Shown piece after piece: positions 18,949-28,556 of a stretch of DNA of 64,000 nt (its first letter is position 1; every line of letters begins with the position of its first letter). Source of the stretch: Bacteroidota bacterium (lineage in GTDB: Bacteria > Bacteroidota > Ignavibacteria > UBA10030 > UBA8401); assembly GCA_021796215.1 (NCBI GenBank), contig JAJYOK010000007.1:1-64000 (forward strand), written 5' to 3'. Under the pieces are notes generated by a model. The model saw only the letters and a program-made list of their open reading frames with translations. It was not told the origin of the DNA and did not search any database. The translations under genes were made by a program, and so were the position numbers.

Positions 18949-19446
18949 ATGCGATTAATCACTATCGTTTGTTCTATGTTCTTTCTTGCTTTGAGCGGGA
19001 TTGCCTATGCGCAAGTCAATGTTGCAGGAACGCAGCGGGCCGAGGGATTCTCCTCCAATATTTATGGGCTCGGGTTTTCAGCCGGGCCGGCATCGGGAGT
19101 CGGCATCAGTTTCCGCGATCATCTTCCGTCAAAATCTTCCTATCAACTTATCGCCGGTATTATAAAATTGAAATCAAAAGTTTCAGCATCGGTTGGTGCA
19201 GAATATCAATATGATCTCGTCAGAGGAAACACGACCCGCTTCTTTTTCGGTCCGTCCGCATCATATTTTTATTCAGGGGAGCATGAAAATACATTCGAAG
19301 CGCCGTTCCGATTCGGGGTGGGACTTGGCGGAGAGTTTGACGTTCAAGAAGCACTGCATATTTCAATTGAAGGTGTTTTTACTTATTTTTCAGACGGCAG
19401 CATTGTTCCCTTGCCACAGTTTGCCGTCCACTATTATTTTTATTAA
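18949..19446 (+). CDS. Small outer-membrane beta-barrel-like protein
   Basis: 165 residues from ATG 18949, which has AAAGGGA 4 bp upstream and begins directly with a signal peptide (MRLITIV..., cleavage after YAQ). A longer version from ATG 18931 would overlap the permease gene by 8 bp. The mature part has alternating hydrophobic and polar strands, Gly and aromatic residues, and ends in aromatic residues (HYYFY), as small outer-membrane barrels do. I do not recognise a named family. Its position at the end of the natAB-like operon suggests an envelope role tied to the exporter, but that is inference. Confidence 0.7.
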   Translation: MRLITIVCSMFFLALSGIAYAQVNVAGTQRAEGFSSNIYGLGFSAGPASGVGISFRDHLPSKSSYQLIAGIIKLKSKVSASVGAEYQYDLVRGNTTRFFFGPSASYFYSGEHENTFEAPFRFGVGLGGEFDVQEALHISIEGVFTYFSDGSIVPLPQFAVHYYFY

Positions 19447-19511
19447 TCATTTCAACTGAACCTCTCTTTTCTTCCCTGCGTTATCTCCAGTAACAATACG
19501 GAAGGGAAAAT

Positions 19512-20120
19512 ATGCCGTTCTTTTCAAATAAGCCAAATACTGTTTCTGTGGAAAATTATTTCAATAAACCAAAATATCCCCCGGGACAATACACCACCGA
19601 GAAATTCCCAGTCCTCACGTACGGGGCAACACCAAATATTTTAAAGGAAGAATGGAAATTGCGCGTGTTCGGATTGGTGGAAAAACCTATCGTGTTTACG
19701 TGGGAAGAGTTTATGAAATTTCCACAATCTAAATTGAAAGCTGACTTCCATTGTGTGACAACATGGAGCAGATATGATGATGAGTGGGAAGGGGTATTCT
19801 TTACGGATTTTCTCAATGCGGTGAAAGTGAAACCGGAAGCGCGGTTTGTTATGCAGCATGCGTACGGCGGATATACAACCAACCTTCCGCTGCAATGGAT
19901 GATAGAGGAGGACGTGATGTTTGTGCATACATGGAATGGAAAACCATTGGAGCGCGAACATGGGGGACCGATGCGGATTTTTACTCCGCGGCGTTATGCA
20001 TGGAAAGGTGCGAAGTGGGTGAACGGAATCGAATTTATGAAAGATGACCGGCAAGGTTTTTGGGAACAAAATGGTTACAGCAACTCAGCGGACCCGTGGA
20101 AAGAGGAGCGATATTGGTAA
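19512..20120 (+). CDS. Sulfite-oxidase-like molybdopterin oxidoreductase (cytoplasmic)
   Basis: 202 residues covering a single oxidoreductase molybdopterin-binding domain of the sulfite oxidase superfamily. The expected molybdenum-ligating cysteine is in DFHCVTTWS (about Cys81). Other family landmarks are WKLRVFGLVEKP, HAYGGYTTNLPL, EREHGGPMRIFTPRRYAWKGAKWVNGIEF (quoted in parts) and a Trp/Asp-rich C-terminus. There is no Tat signal and no haem domain, so it is the short cytoplasmic type often called YuiH-like, not MsrP or a full sulfite oxidase. Its physiological substrate is unknown. GGAAGGGAAAAT precedes the ATG. A strong bidirectional terminator follows. Confidence 0.88.
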   Translation: MPFFSNKPNTVSVENYFNKPKYPPGQYTTEKFPVLTYGATPNILKEEWKLRVFGLVEKPIVFTWEEFMKFPQSKLKADFHCVTTWSRYDDEWEGVFFTDFLNAVKVKPEARFVMQHAYGGYTTNLPLQWMIEEDVMFVHTWNGKPLEREHGGPMRIFTPRRYAWKGAKWVNGIEFMKDDRQGFWEQNGYSNSADPWKEERYW

Positions 20121-20137
20121 AGGTTCAATCAAGAAAT

Positions 20138-20173
20138 AAAAAAGCCATCCCGGATTCTCAGGATGGCTTTTTT
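20138..20173. terminator. Bidirectional Rho-independent terminator
   Basis: A 13-bp perfect stem (AAAAAAGCCATCC with GGATGGCTTTTTT) and a 10-base loop, lying between the convergent molybdoenzyme and T9SS cargo genes. It has A/T tracts on both sides and can serve both strands. Confidence 0.9.
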
Positions 20174-20194
20174 GTTGTTGCAGAAAGAAACTTA

Positions 20195-21730
20195 TTACTT
20201 CAGCAGAGTCATTTTCTTTGTAACAGTGAAGTTTTTCGTTTTCATTGTGTAGAAATAAATTCCCGAAGAAAGTTTAGAGGCATTGAGAGTGACAACATGA
20301 GTTCCCGCGCTCATATTTTCATCAATCAGTGTGGCAACAGTCTGTCCGAGAATATTCTCTACGGTTAAGACTACATGGTCTTTTTGCGGCAGTGTGAATT
20401 TGATATTCGTTGTTGGGTTAAATGGGTTCGGGTAATTTTGAGTTAAATCAAATTTTCCCGGCGTTATAGACTGCTGACGCACAGCGTCCACAACAACAGT
20501 CGGCAATGTTCCGGTGTAATGCCATTTTTCCACAACCCAACTGTAAAACGATTGTGTAAACATATCATTATTTTCATCGAAACCAACATCGTACAAACTC
20601 GCATATCCTGCAATATGAAGTGTGTCGCTGAATACCTGCGTTGTGTAACTGCCGGTGCTGTCAAAATAATATTTTGCTACATCCAAACTATCCATCCTTG
20701 ATCCATCGTTTGGATCAACTTCAAACAATTTAGAATACTGATAACCGCTGTATCCGGTTTGCGACAATATATTATTTCCAAGCCAGCGTGCCGCAGTAAT
20801 AAAGAGAAGATTGTTGTTCCTCATATATGCCATACCAAGCGGATGTGCTGTAAGCCATTTTCCGTTTGTGGTATCGTATAACGTGTTTGGAATTGTGTCG
20901 GCATCACTAAGTGCAAAGCTGAAGTTATTGGATTTAGTATACCCGGAAGTTGGGTTACCAAGATATTTCACAACGTTGTTATCGCTTACGCTTGAAATAA
21001 AAAGCTGATGTCCATCGGGACTTACAGCTAACCCGCGATAAACACCTTCTGGCAGGTCAATTGTCGTTATCGGACTTGAGTTGTGTAAATCTGCCCACTG
21101 TGCGTCGTCTTTAATTCCTTTGAAAACTTTGACCTCATCAGTTATTCCCGCGCTGCCATAAATATCAAGGACGTAGACATAGCCATTATCATCAACGGCT
21201 AAGCCCATAATATCTTCGGTTCCCGTCATCATTCGATAATCTGTAGACATAACACTATCCGGTGACGATGCAAATCGGAATACGAGAATATTGTGGTCGG
21301 GGTCATTGTTCGCAACATATACCAGACTATCCGACGTCCCAACTGCTTTATATGCACGATACAATTGAACCTCATCGAAGCCGGATGCCCATTTCATAAA
21401 AAAGCCGTTAAGTTCGCTGCCATAACCCGGGATGTATGTTACCCGCCCTGTAAAGTCAGTAGCATTGGAATATCCGGCAAGAAAATTTGTAACCACGCTG
21501 TCTTGTTTGTACACATCATCCCATGTTGAGTCGGTTTGTCCTGCCGGGATGACTACTCGTGAAACAAGCGCCACAAAAGTATTTGCGTTGATAACAGCAA
21601 CACTGGACACCTGGTCGCTCGGTCCATTCGGTCTGTCATCCTGCGTGGCAAGCACAGTGTTCCACTGAGAGTAAAGCGAAAAGGGGAGAAGCATGGAAAA
21701 AACGAAAAGCAGTACCAAAGTTTTTTTCAT
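20195..21730 (-). CDS. Secreted beta-propeller-like protein with T9SS C-terminal sorting domain
   Basis: 511 residues from the ATG at 21730, chosen because AGGAGG lies 7 bp upstream and the reading begins at once with a signal peptide (MKKTLVLLF..., cleavage near LYSQ). The middle resembles an NHL/SMP-30-type propeller (VYVLDIYGSAG, GLAVSPDGHQLFISSV). The last 85 or so residues are a type A T9SS sorting domain: NYPNPFNPTTNIKF, then LGQTVATLIDE, and a final KKMTLLK. It should cross the outer membrane by T9SS and stay at the surface or be released. It is divergent from the TonB receptor gene at 21944 and may belong to that locus. Confidence 0.87.
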   Translation of the reverse strand: MKKTLVLLFVFSMLLPFSLYSQWNTVLATQDDRPNGPSDQVSSVAVINANTFVALVSRVVIPAGQTDSTWDDVYKQDSVVTNFLAGYSNATDFTGRVTYIPGYGSELNGFFMKWASGFDEVQLYRAYKAVGTSDSLVYVANNDPDHNILVFRFASSPDSVMSTDYRMMTGTEDIMGLAVDDNGYVYVLDIYGSAGITDEVKVFKGIKDDAQWADLHNSSPITTIDLPEGVYRGLAVSPDGHQLFISSVSDNNVVKYLGNPTSGYTKSNNFSFALSDADTIPNTLYDTTNGKWLTAHPLGMAYMRNNNLLFITAARWLGNNILSQTGYSGYQYSKLFEVDPNDGSRMDSLDVAKYYFDSTGSYTTQVFSDTLHIAGYASLYDVGFDENNDMFTQSFYSWVVEKWHYTGTLPTVVVDAVRQQSITPGKFDLTQNYPNPFNPTTNIKFTLPQKDHVVLTVENILGQTVATLIDENMSAGTHVVTLNASKLSSGIYFYTMKTKNFTVTKKMTLLK

Positions 21731-21789
21731 TGTGATTCCTCCTAATGCTGATTGTGAATGGGAATTGTTATTTGGAAGCAAGTAATGTG

Positions 21790-21818
21790 TAGTTACGAAA
21801 TTCTTACTTTAATGTCAA
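21790..21818 (-). promoter_or_regulatory. Possible promoter for the T9SS cargo gene
   Basis: On the minus strand TTGACA (21813-21818) is followed after 17 bp by TAACTA, a weak -10. The CTTGACATT around the -35 recurs before two other minus-strand surface-protein genes. Confidence 0.35.
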
Positions 21819-21862
21819 GCTAATGTAGGGAAAAAATTAAGGGAGAAATCTTCTGTTTTCAC

Positions 21863-21891
21863 TTGACAAACAGGGCATCAATCTCTATATT
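21863..21891 (+). promoter_or_regulatory. Predicted sigma70 promoter for TonB receptor locus
   Basis: A perfect TTGACA at 21863-21868, a 17-bp spacer and TATATT at 21886-21891, about 50 bp before the receptor start codon. It is one of the best promoter matches in the window. Confidence 0.65.
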
Positions 21892-21943
21892 CAACAAAGT
21901 TTTCAGCCCTATATAGCTTACCATAAACAAAGGTTGAGTTGCC

Positions 21944-24871
21944 ATGATCAAATGCTACTGTGCGTTGCTCCTTTTTGTTTTCTTTTTCTTCACTTTTGGG
22001 GCGCATGCCGGTACGACAGGGAAAATTGCCGGCAAAATTACCGATGCAAAAACCGGCGAGGCTCTTCCCGGTGTTAATATTGTTATTGTAGGCACACCTC
22101 TCGGAGCGCAAAGCGACCCCAGCGGACAGTACACTATTCTCAATATCCGGCCTGGCACCTATTCTGTCAAAGCAACTTTGATCGGTTATCAATCTCAAAC
22201 TGTTGTCAATACCGGTGTTGCCGTTGATTATACAACAACGATAAATTTTAGTTTAACCGAATCCGCGGTTGAGATGCAATCTGTTATTGTTCAGGGCGAA
22301 AGAAACCCGCTCATCCGGCCCGATCAAACAAATCCTGTCGCCGCAATTTCTTCTGAAACATTTCAATCCTTGCCGGTTACGGAAATCAGCCAAGTTGTCG
22401 GCTTGCAGGCAGGAATTGTTGTTGATGATAATGGCGACCTGCATGTTCGGGGCGGGAGGAGCAACGAAATATCTTATACCTTGAACGGTTTGTCAATTAA
22501 TGATCCGTTCAATAATCTTGGTTCTGTTGGAGTAGCGACCAACGCATTACAGGAAGTATCGGTTTCTACCGGAACATTCAGCGCTGAATATGGCAATGCG
22601 TTGAGCGGCGTCGTTAACTATGTTACGAAGGAAGGCGGCGCACATTATACGGGAAGCATACGAACATATTCCGGTGATTATGTGAGTAATCATTCAGATG
22701 TGTTTCCCGATATTCAAAAAGTAGACCCATTCAATCAATACAGGTTAGAAGGAACGCTGGGTGGACCGATTCCGCTTACTTCAAACAATAATTTGACATT
22801 TTATGCTTCAGGAGTTTATCAAAGAAATAATGGCTATTTGTATGGCAAGAGAATTTACAACACTACAGATTTTTATGTTTCGAGAGACCAATTGAATTGG
22901 TCTTCTTCTACCGACCATAACGGGGTCATGAATATTAACCCGACAACAGGCGACACTACGTACACAGACCCGCGCGCGGGAGCTCTCAACGATCCTTATT
23001 ATTTTAATCCGTTGAACAAGTCACGATATGATTCGCTGGGATTGCCGTCGGGAAATGGTGCGATTGTCCCTTTGAATACAAGCGATTCCTATAATATTCA
23101 GGGAAATCTTTCATATCATATTTCGCCGACACTGAAATTGAAATACGAAGCAGTCGCAGATCATGGACACAGTTTTAGTACGCTTTATTATTCTTATCGT
23201 TACAACCCTGATGGCCGTCCCCAAAACTTCAGTAATTCAATGATTCACTCGCTTGATTTAACACACACAATCAGCAATGATTTATTTTACACTGTGAAAC
23301 TTGCCTATAGTTCAGATAAAAATGAAACGTATGCATTTCCAAGCATTAACGATCCGCGGTATCTTCCGAGTTTTTACCAAACGACTTTCCCAAGCACAAG
23401 TTTCCTTTCCGGCGGAACGTACAATGAACGAACGATGCAATCAACGCAAACATACTCGGCGAAATTTGATATTGTTGCAGAGCTGTTTGACGAGCACGAA
23501 GTAAAGTTCGGCATTGAAGCGCGGGCACACAACGTGAAGTATGAGGATTATTCCCTCGAGTTTGTTGATGCCAACAATCCTTCCTATGTGTTGACACAAT
23601 CTCATGGATTTTACGATGTGTATCTTGACAGCATCCGTTACGTTGCCCGAATTCCCAGCGTAGCAAATGGCTACACCTATTATTCGCGCAATCCAAAACA
23701 ATTTTCGACGTACATTCAGGATAAAATTGAAATAGCCAAATCGCTTATTTTGAACGCAGGGCTTCGGTATGAATATTTTGATCCCGATGCCTACTACAAT
23801 CCGAATCTTAGCACGGCTCTCTCTAATCAGGACACCACTTTTTTGACTCAAGGTTTAAAAAAAGCATCGGTAAAACAAAACCTTAGTCCTCGCATCAGCA
23901 TTGCATATCCAATTACAGATCAAGGCGTGATACGTTTCTCATATGGACATTTTTATCAGACTGCCAATCTCGCTTCACTTTATTCCAATCCGGATTATCG
24001 TGCATCGTTCGGAACGACCCCGGCATTTGGTAACACAAATGTCAATCCACAAAAGAGCGTTCAATACGAAATCGGATTACAGCAAGGGCTTACGCCTGAT
24101 TTTCGCATGGACGTTACAGGATTCTACAAAGACGTTCGCGATTATATATATACCGAAACTGTTCTTACTGCAAAGGGCGATTTGCAATATCAGGTATTAA
24201 CCAATCTCTCATATGCAAATTCCCGTGGTATCACAATATCATTGTATCAGAGAAGAACACCGGGAAGCCTCTTTTCGGGCTCGCTGGATTATACATTCGC
24301 TGTTGCTGAGGGCAACCGCACAGAACCGCAAGCAGAATTATTTTACAGTGAGAAATCTGGAGAATCACCGGAAACATTTTTGGTTCCGCTGAGTTTCGAC
24401 AGAACTCATACGCTAAATGCCGTTCTTACACTGAGCGAACCCAACAACTGGTCGGTAAGTACAATTTGCCGTCTCCAAAGCGGCAGCCCCTACACACCGA
24501 GCTTTCCGGCAAGTCTTTCGACACAGCAATCGCCGTTTATCCAAAACAGCGGAAGCAAACCGCTTCAGTGGTCGGTTGATTTGAAAGCCGAAAAAGATTT
24601 TCAACTGGGAAGCTTTACCTATGCAGTATTTCTGCAGGTAAATAACGTGTTTGATGTTAAAAACCAACTTGATGTTTGGACAAATAGCGGTCAGGCGCTC
24701 TATAGTGCAGATCAAGTGGTAAATCCGTACGAATTTACACAAACTCGAAGCAGAATCGTACGTGGCGATGCCGGAATGATTCCGTTAGATGCAATAGATA
24801 AATATTTTGTTAACCCGCTGAATGTAAGCAGACCGAGATTGGTGCAAGTCGGATTGTCTATGTATTTTTAA
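21944..24871 (+). CDS. TonB-dependent outer-membrane receptor (locus C)
   Basis: 975 residues. Signal peptide (MIKCYCALLLF..., cleavage near AHA/G), then a carboxypeptidase-regulatory-like domain (about 25-105; GKIAGKITDAKTGEALPGVN), a plug domain (about 115-230, with LHVRGGRSNEISYTLNGLS and GTFSAEYGNALSGVVNYVTK) and a long beta-barrel that ends in an aromatic residue (MYF). This is the SusC-like layout without a SusD partner. It should import a substrate across the outer membrane using TonB energy. A large secreted protein and a PorV-family gene follow on the same strand. Two paralogues lie at 35594-38647 and 46435-49461. No substrate can be inferred. Confidence 0.92.
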   Translation: MIKCYCALLLFVFFFFTFGAHAGTTGKIAGKITDAKTGEALPGVNIVIVGTPLGAQSDPSGQYTILNIRPGTYSVKATLIGYQSQTVVNTGVAVDYTTTINFSLTESAVEMQSVIVQGERNPLIRPDQTNPVAAISSETFQSLPVTEISQVVGLQAGIVVDDNGDLHVRGGRSNEISYTLNGLSINDPFNNLGSVGVATNALQEVSVSTGTFSAEYGNALSGVVNYVTKEGGAHYTGSIRTYSGDYVSNHSDVFPDIQKVDPFNQYRLEGTLGGPIPLTSNNNLTFYASGVYQRNNGYLYGKRIYNTTDFYVSRDQLNWSSSTDHNGVMNINPTTGDTTYTDPRAGALNDPYYFNPLNKSRYDSLGLPSGNGAIVPLNTSDSYNIQGNLSYHISPTLKLKYEAVADHGHSFSTLYYSYRYNPDGRPQNFSNSMIHSLDLTHTISNDLFYTVKLAYSSDKNETYAFPSINDPRYLPSFYQTTFPSTSFLSGGTYNERTMQSTQTYSAKFDIVAELFDEHEVKFGIEARAHNVKYEDYSLEFVDANNPSYVLTQSHGFYDVYLDSIRYVARIPSVANGYTYYSRNPKQFSTYIQDKIEIAKSLILNAGLRYEYFDPDAYYNPNLSTALSNQDTTFLTQGLKKASVKQNLSPRISIAYPITDQGVIRFSYGHFYQTANLASLYSNPDYRASFGTTPAFGNTNVNPQKSVQYEIGLQQGLTPDFRMDVTGFYKDVRDYIYTETVLTAKGDLQYQVLTNLSYANSRGITISLYQRRTPGSLFSGSLDYTFAVAEGNRTEPQAELFYSEKSGESPETFLVPLSFDRTHTLNAVLTLSEPNNWSVSTICRLQSGSPYTPSFPASLSTQQSPFIQNSGSKPLQWSVDLKAEKDFQLGSFTYAVFLQVNNVFDVKNQLDVWTNSGQALYSADQVVNPYEFTQTRSRIVRGDAGMIPLDAIDKYFVNPLNVSRPRLVQVGLSMYF

Positions 24872-24883
24872 CAGCAGCCTTTA

Positions 24884-24928
24884 GGGTTTAGCTTTTAGGT
24901 GTTAGCAAAAACCTAAAGCCTAAAACCC
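24884..24928. repeat. Imperfect hairpin of TTTAGG-like repeats
   Basis: In the 80-bp gap between receptor and secreted-protein genes, GGGTTTAGCTTTTAGG (24884-24899) pairs imperfectly with CCTAAAGCCTAAAACCC (24912-24928). It could weaken read-through from the receptor to the next gene, or be a small dispersed repeat. Confidence 0.5.
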
Positions 24929-24951
24929 AACACTTAAAAACCCAAAGTCTT

Positions 24952-27900
24952 ATGAAAAGAATTCTCATATTTTCTCTCTTCACAGTTTACATGTTTGTGT
25001 TTGCCGTCGCGCAGGATACAACAAAAATTGATTGGCTAAAAATGGATGCCAAAGGTTTAAGCCCTGCGCAGCTTGTTGAATGGAATAGAGCACAAGAACG
25101 ATTTCATAAAACTTCAGGGTATTCTTCAGAAATTAGAAGCCTTATTATTCAAGGGAATAAGATCAAGACAATTGTTTACAATTACGGCTCGATAAGCCGT
25201 CCCGGTTTGACTCCGGATGTTGAGGATTTAGTATGGCACGGTTTAGGATATGGTTATGAATTTGGTCCACTTGTAGGTGCGAAAGTAAAAGATGCAAACA
25301 CGCCTGGCTCAACCGATTCTACTGAGTATAAAATTGTCTCTGAAGGTTTTTGGTCGTCGGCTGACGGGGAATATGGGCCCGACGGTACAAAGTGGGGTTG
25401 GTTGCCGGAACCGGGGTACGCGGCTGAGGGGCAGCCGGATATTGCAAGCTGGGGTGCACGCGCTACTGTGAATAATGATTTAACACATCGCCCGTTAAGC
25501 TGGCCCGAATCATGGTACAATCCCACGTTGGGTAGATATGTATGGCCCGCATATCTTGGCTCCGATGCCACAACCCCTGATGAAGAAGTTTATTTTGTTG
25601 TAGATGATTATACGAAGAAGGAATTTGCGTATTATCCCTTCGCGCCTGCCGATTCGACGAAACGAGGCTTAGGCGTCCGATTAGAATGCCGGCTCTTTCA
25701 ATTTCAAAATGCGCTTGCACAAGATATTATCTTCCTTGTTTATACAGTTGAAAACTCAAGCCCGCGTACTTTGCCTAATGTTTTTTTCGGAATGTTTGGT
25801 GATCCTCATATAGGCGGAGCAAACGATTATTCTGATGATGACGCGTCTTTTATTCCTGCTCGTGAAGGAACAGTATTTAACAACGGACAGGACCTCACGT
25901 ATGTCAACGGTGTTTTAACTTCTCAACGCTCGCGGAATCTTGTCTATGCATGGGATGATAATGGTAAGGGTGATATTCCGGGAATAGTGCCGGGGTATTT
26001 CGGGTACAAATTTCTTGAAAGCCCGTCAAACAGCAACGACGGTATTGATAATGATGACGACGGAATAATTGATGAAGATCCGTTTAATGACAAGGGATAT
26101 TATATTGATGGCGTCCAATATCCTCTGACGACAGGCATTGCGGACGTTGATAAGTATAAAGCAGTGTATGGTAATCCGAAGCCGCGTTGGTCTGGGGATG
26201 AGAACGGTAATTGGGATCCGGAAAAAGATGATGTCGGCATTGACGGTATTCCAGGTACGCACGACTATGGAGAAGGGAACGGGGTTCCCGATCAGCTTAT
26301 TGATGCCAATGGTAATTGGTTAGGTTCCGAGCCGGATTTCGGATTTCGCGATGTCAATGAGTCGGATCAAATAGGTTTGCGTAGCTTTTGGGCATTACCA
26401 TTTGGCGGAACTAATCGTCCGAAGAATGATTTACTGATGTACGACAAAATGTCATCGGATACGTCTGACGTATCTTTGTTATATCCTGCGCCAGCGAGTG
26501 ATAATATTTTTCTATATGGTTCTGGACCTTTTACCTTGCATCCCGGTGACCGCCAGCGTTTTTCTATTGCGCTTATTTTAGGTCAAACCCTTAATGATCT
26601 TTTATTGCATTCCGAAGCATCTCAGCGCGTGCTAGAAGCGAATTACCGCTTTGCTCAGCCGCCTCCGAAACCCCGTGTTACTGCAGTTGCCGGTGACGGG
26701 CGCGTAACGCTGTATTGGGACAATTCTGCTGAGGTCGGTGTTGACCCGTTGACCAATCTCAACGACTTTGAGGGATATAAAATCTATCGCAGCGAAGATT
26801 ACACATTTAAAGATGTGTTCACCATTACGGATGCAAATGGTACTCCCTTTATTGGCAAGCCGCTGTTTGATGTTGATGCAGGCAAGTATGCACAATGGCA
26901 TCTGCCGTGGAGTGATTCGCTGAAGAATATTTTTGTAGATGGATTCCAGCCTGTAGAATACCCGGGCTATCATGTCAAATATTATATGGGTGACCCATCG
27001 GATAATTCCGGTCTTCGTCATCAATATGTTGATTCGACCGTGACGAACGGAAAGACGTATTATTATGCAGTCGTTTCATATGACTACGGTTCCTTCACTC
27101 CGAGTTTGCAGCTTCCGCCCACCGAATCTCAGGCGACGATTACCCGCAACCCTGTGACTCAGGAATTGAAATTTGATGTCAACACCGTTGCGGCAACTCC
27201 GGGTCCCGAGGCGGCTGGCTTGAAGAGCATTATCAACGATATTGAAAACGGTGCAACGATTCACCATAATGAAAAAGGAAAGGCGACCGGAAAATTAAGC
27301 ATTGTTGTGCTTGACAAACAACAGTTGGGCAATAATGACTACACGCTTTTCTTTACAAAGGACAGCAGTGCTTTATCTTACTCAGTGTTTCGACAAACCC
27401 CATTTTCTGAGAACATCATCGGACGGGATACACTTGTTATTGCTTTGCAGCATCAAAATATTGTTCCATCAAGTTTAATGATAACAGACGCAAACGGAAC
27501 TCCGATTCCTTCAAGCTATATCGTCGTTGATTCTGTCACTGGTCAAATACATGCAAATACATCCGGCAAATTGTTGACCAATGTGCCATATACTGTTACT
27601 TATCAGTACTATCCGATCGTTAACAGCACACTTAAGAATAGTGAGGATGGTAATCCGGTGTTTGACGGAATTCGACCTTTTGTTCAGGATGACCCGCTTG
27701 CAATTGATACCGTAGGCAGCGGCTTTACCACAACAGGGACAAATATTCAAGGCGCTGTCAAGGTTTCAACAATTGGAAAGCCGACGTTAGCACCCTTTGA
27801 TGTTGAGGTTGTCTTTACTTCTCTGGATACTGACAGCGGCAAGTATGTAACTCCGGGTGATACACTTTCACCAACTGCGGGCCCAGTGAAAGTTGTTGCG

Positions 27901-28515
27901 CCGTTTCACATTTACAATGCAACTGATACTACCAAACTGACAACAATTATTGAAGATAAAAACAAAAACGGCTTATGGGATTTTGGTGAAAAAATTATTG
28001 TATTGACACCGCCTCCATATAAGACTTCTTCTACAAGTTCTATGATGGAGATAGATTTTTCTAAATCTTCGGATTCATTGCTTCAGCCCGCGATTCATGG
28101 CGGCGAAACATTCGTAGGGAAAATGAAGAAGCCGTTCACGGTTAACGATACGCTTATGTTCAGTACGCAAAAAGTTTCGTATGACCAGCAGCTTGCAAAT
28201 CAGGAACTAGACAAGGTGATTGTTGTTCCCAATCCCTATGTTGAAGTCAGCACGTTTGAACAGCCGGGAACGACACCGACGTCGAGAGGGAACAGAATAA
28301 TTCAATTCCGTAATTTGCCGACCGAATGTACAGTTAGAATTTACACGTTGACCGGCGAGCTTGTTCGAACACTTCATAAGAACGACACGACAGGCTATTT
28401 GGACTGGGATGTTTTGTCTTCGGAAAGCGCCCGCATCGGTTATGGCGTGTACATTTATCAGATAGAAACGCCAACCGGCGGCACGCGCATTGGAAGGCTC
28501 GCTATCATTAAATGA
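24952..28515 (+). CDS. Very large secreted protein with FN3-like module and VPNPY-type C-terminal domain (locus C)
   Basis: 1,187 residues with a signal peptide (MKRILIFSLFTVYMFVFAVAQ). The N-terminal 600 or so residues are an unrecognised region containing acidic, calcium-loop-like runs (NDGIDNDDDGIIDEDP; GDENGNWDPEKDD). A fibronectin type III-like module follows (about 570-700; AGDGRVTLYWDNSAE, GYKIYRSED, KTYYYAVVSYDYG). Another acidic loop (DKNKNGLWDFGEK) is near residue 1003. The last 100 or so residues resemble a T9SS/FlgD-like C-terminal domain (VIVVPNPYVEV, CTVRIYTLTGELVRTL, final LAIIK). It is probably exported by T9SS with help from the PorV protein encoded next. Paralogues of its C-terminal half are at 33028 and 44135. 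Confidence 0.85.
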   Translation: MKRILIFSLFTVYMFVFAVAQDTTKIDWLKMDAKGLSPAQLVEWNRAQERFHKTSGYSSEIRSLIIQGNKIKTIVYNYGSISRPGLTPDVEDLVWHGLGYGYEFGPLVGAKVKDANTPGSTDSTEYKIVSEGFWSSADGEYGPDGTKWGWLPEPGYAAEGQPDIASWGARATVNNDLTHRPLSWPESWYNPTLGRYVWPAYLGSDATTPDEEVYFVVDDYTKKEFAYYPFAPADSTKRGLGVRLECRLFQFQNALAQDIIFLVYTVENSSPRTLPNVFFGMFGDPHIGGANDYSDDDASFIPAREGTVFNNGQDLTYVNGVLTSQRSRNLVYAWDDNGKGDIPGIVPGYFGYKFLESPSNSNDGIDNDDDGIIDEDPFNDKGYYIDGVQYPLTTGIADVDKYKAVYGNPKPRWSGDENGNWDPEKDDVGIDGIPGTHDYGEGNGVPDQLIDANGNWLGSEPDFGFRDVNESDQIGLRSFWALPFGGTNRPKNDLLMYDKMSSDTSDVSLLYPAPASDNIFLYGSGPFTLHPGDRQRFSIALILGQTLNDLLLHSEASQRVLEANYRFAQPPPKPRVTAVAGDGRVTLYWDNSAEVGVDPLTNLNDFEGYKIYRSEDYTFKDVFTITDANGTPFIGKPLFDVDAGKYAQWHLPWSDSLKNIFVDGFQPVEYPGYHVKYYMGDPSDNSGLRHQYVDSTVTNGKTYYYAVVSYDYGSFTPSLQLPPTESQATITRNPVTQELKFDVNTVAATPGPEAAGLKSIINDIENGATIHHNEKGKATGKLSIVVLDKQQLGNNDYTLFFTKDSSALSYSVFRQTPFSENIIGRDTLVIALQHQNIVPSSLMITDANGTPIPSSYIVVDSVTGQIHANTSGKLLTNVPYTVTYQYYPIVNSTLKNSEDGNPVFDGIRPFVQDDPLAIDTVGSGFTTTGTNIQGAVKVSTIGKPTLAPFDVEVVFTSLDTDSGKYVTPGDTLSPTAGPVKVVAPFHIYNATDTTKLTTIIEDKNKNGLWDFGEKIIVLTPPPYKTSSTSSMMEIDFSKSSDSLLQPAIHGGETFVGKMKKPFTVNDTLMFSTQKVSYDQQLANQELDKVIVVPNPYVEVSTFEQPGTTPTSRGNRIIQFRNLPTECTVRIYTLTGELVRTLHKNDTTGYLDWDVLSSESARIGYGVYIYQIETPTGGTRIGRLAIIK

Positions 28516-28556
28516 CGATTATGAATGACAGACACGGATTCTTTGGAGTATTTCGA

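Noticed and set aside
19512-20120. Periplasmic methionine sulfoxide reductase MsrP
   Set aside because: There is no Tat signal peptide and no membrane partner gene; the length fits the short cytoplasmic sulfite-oxidase-like type.
24884-24943. Telomere-like TTTAGGG repeats
   Set aside because: Only a few irregular copies occur, in both orientations, in a short bacterial gap; an imperfect hairpin explains them.
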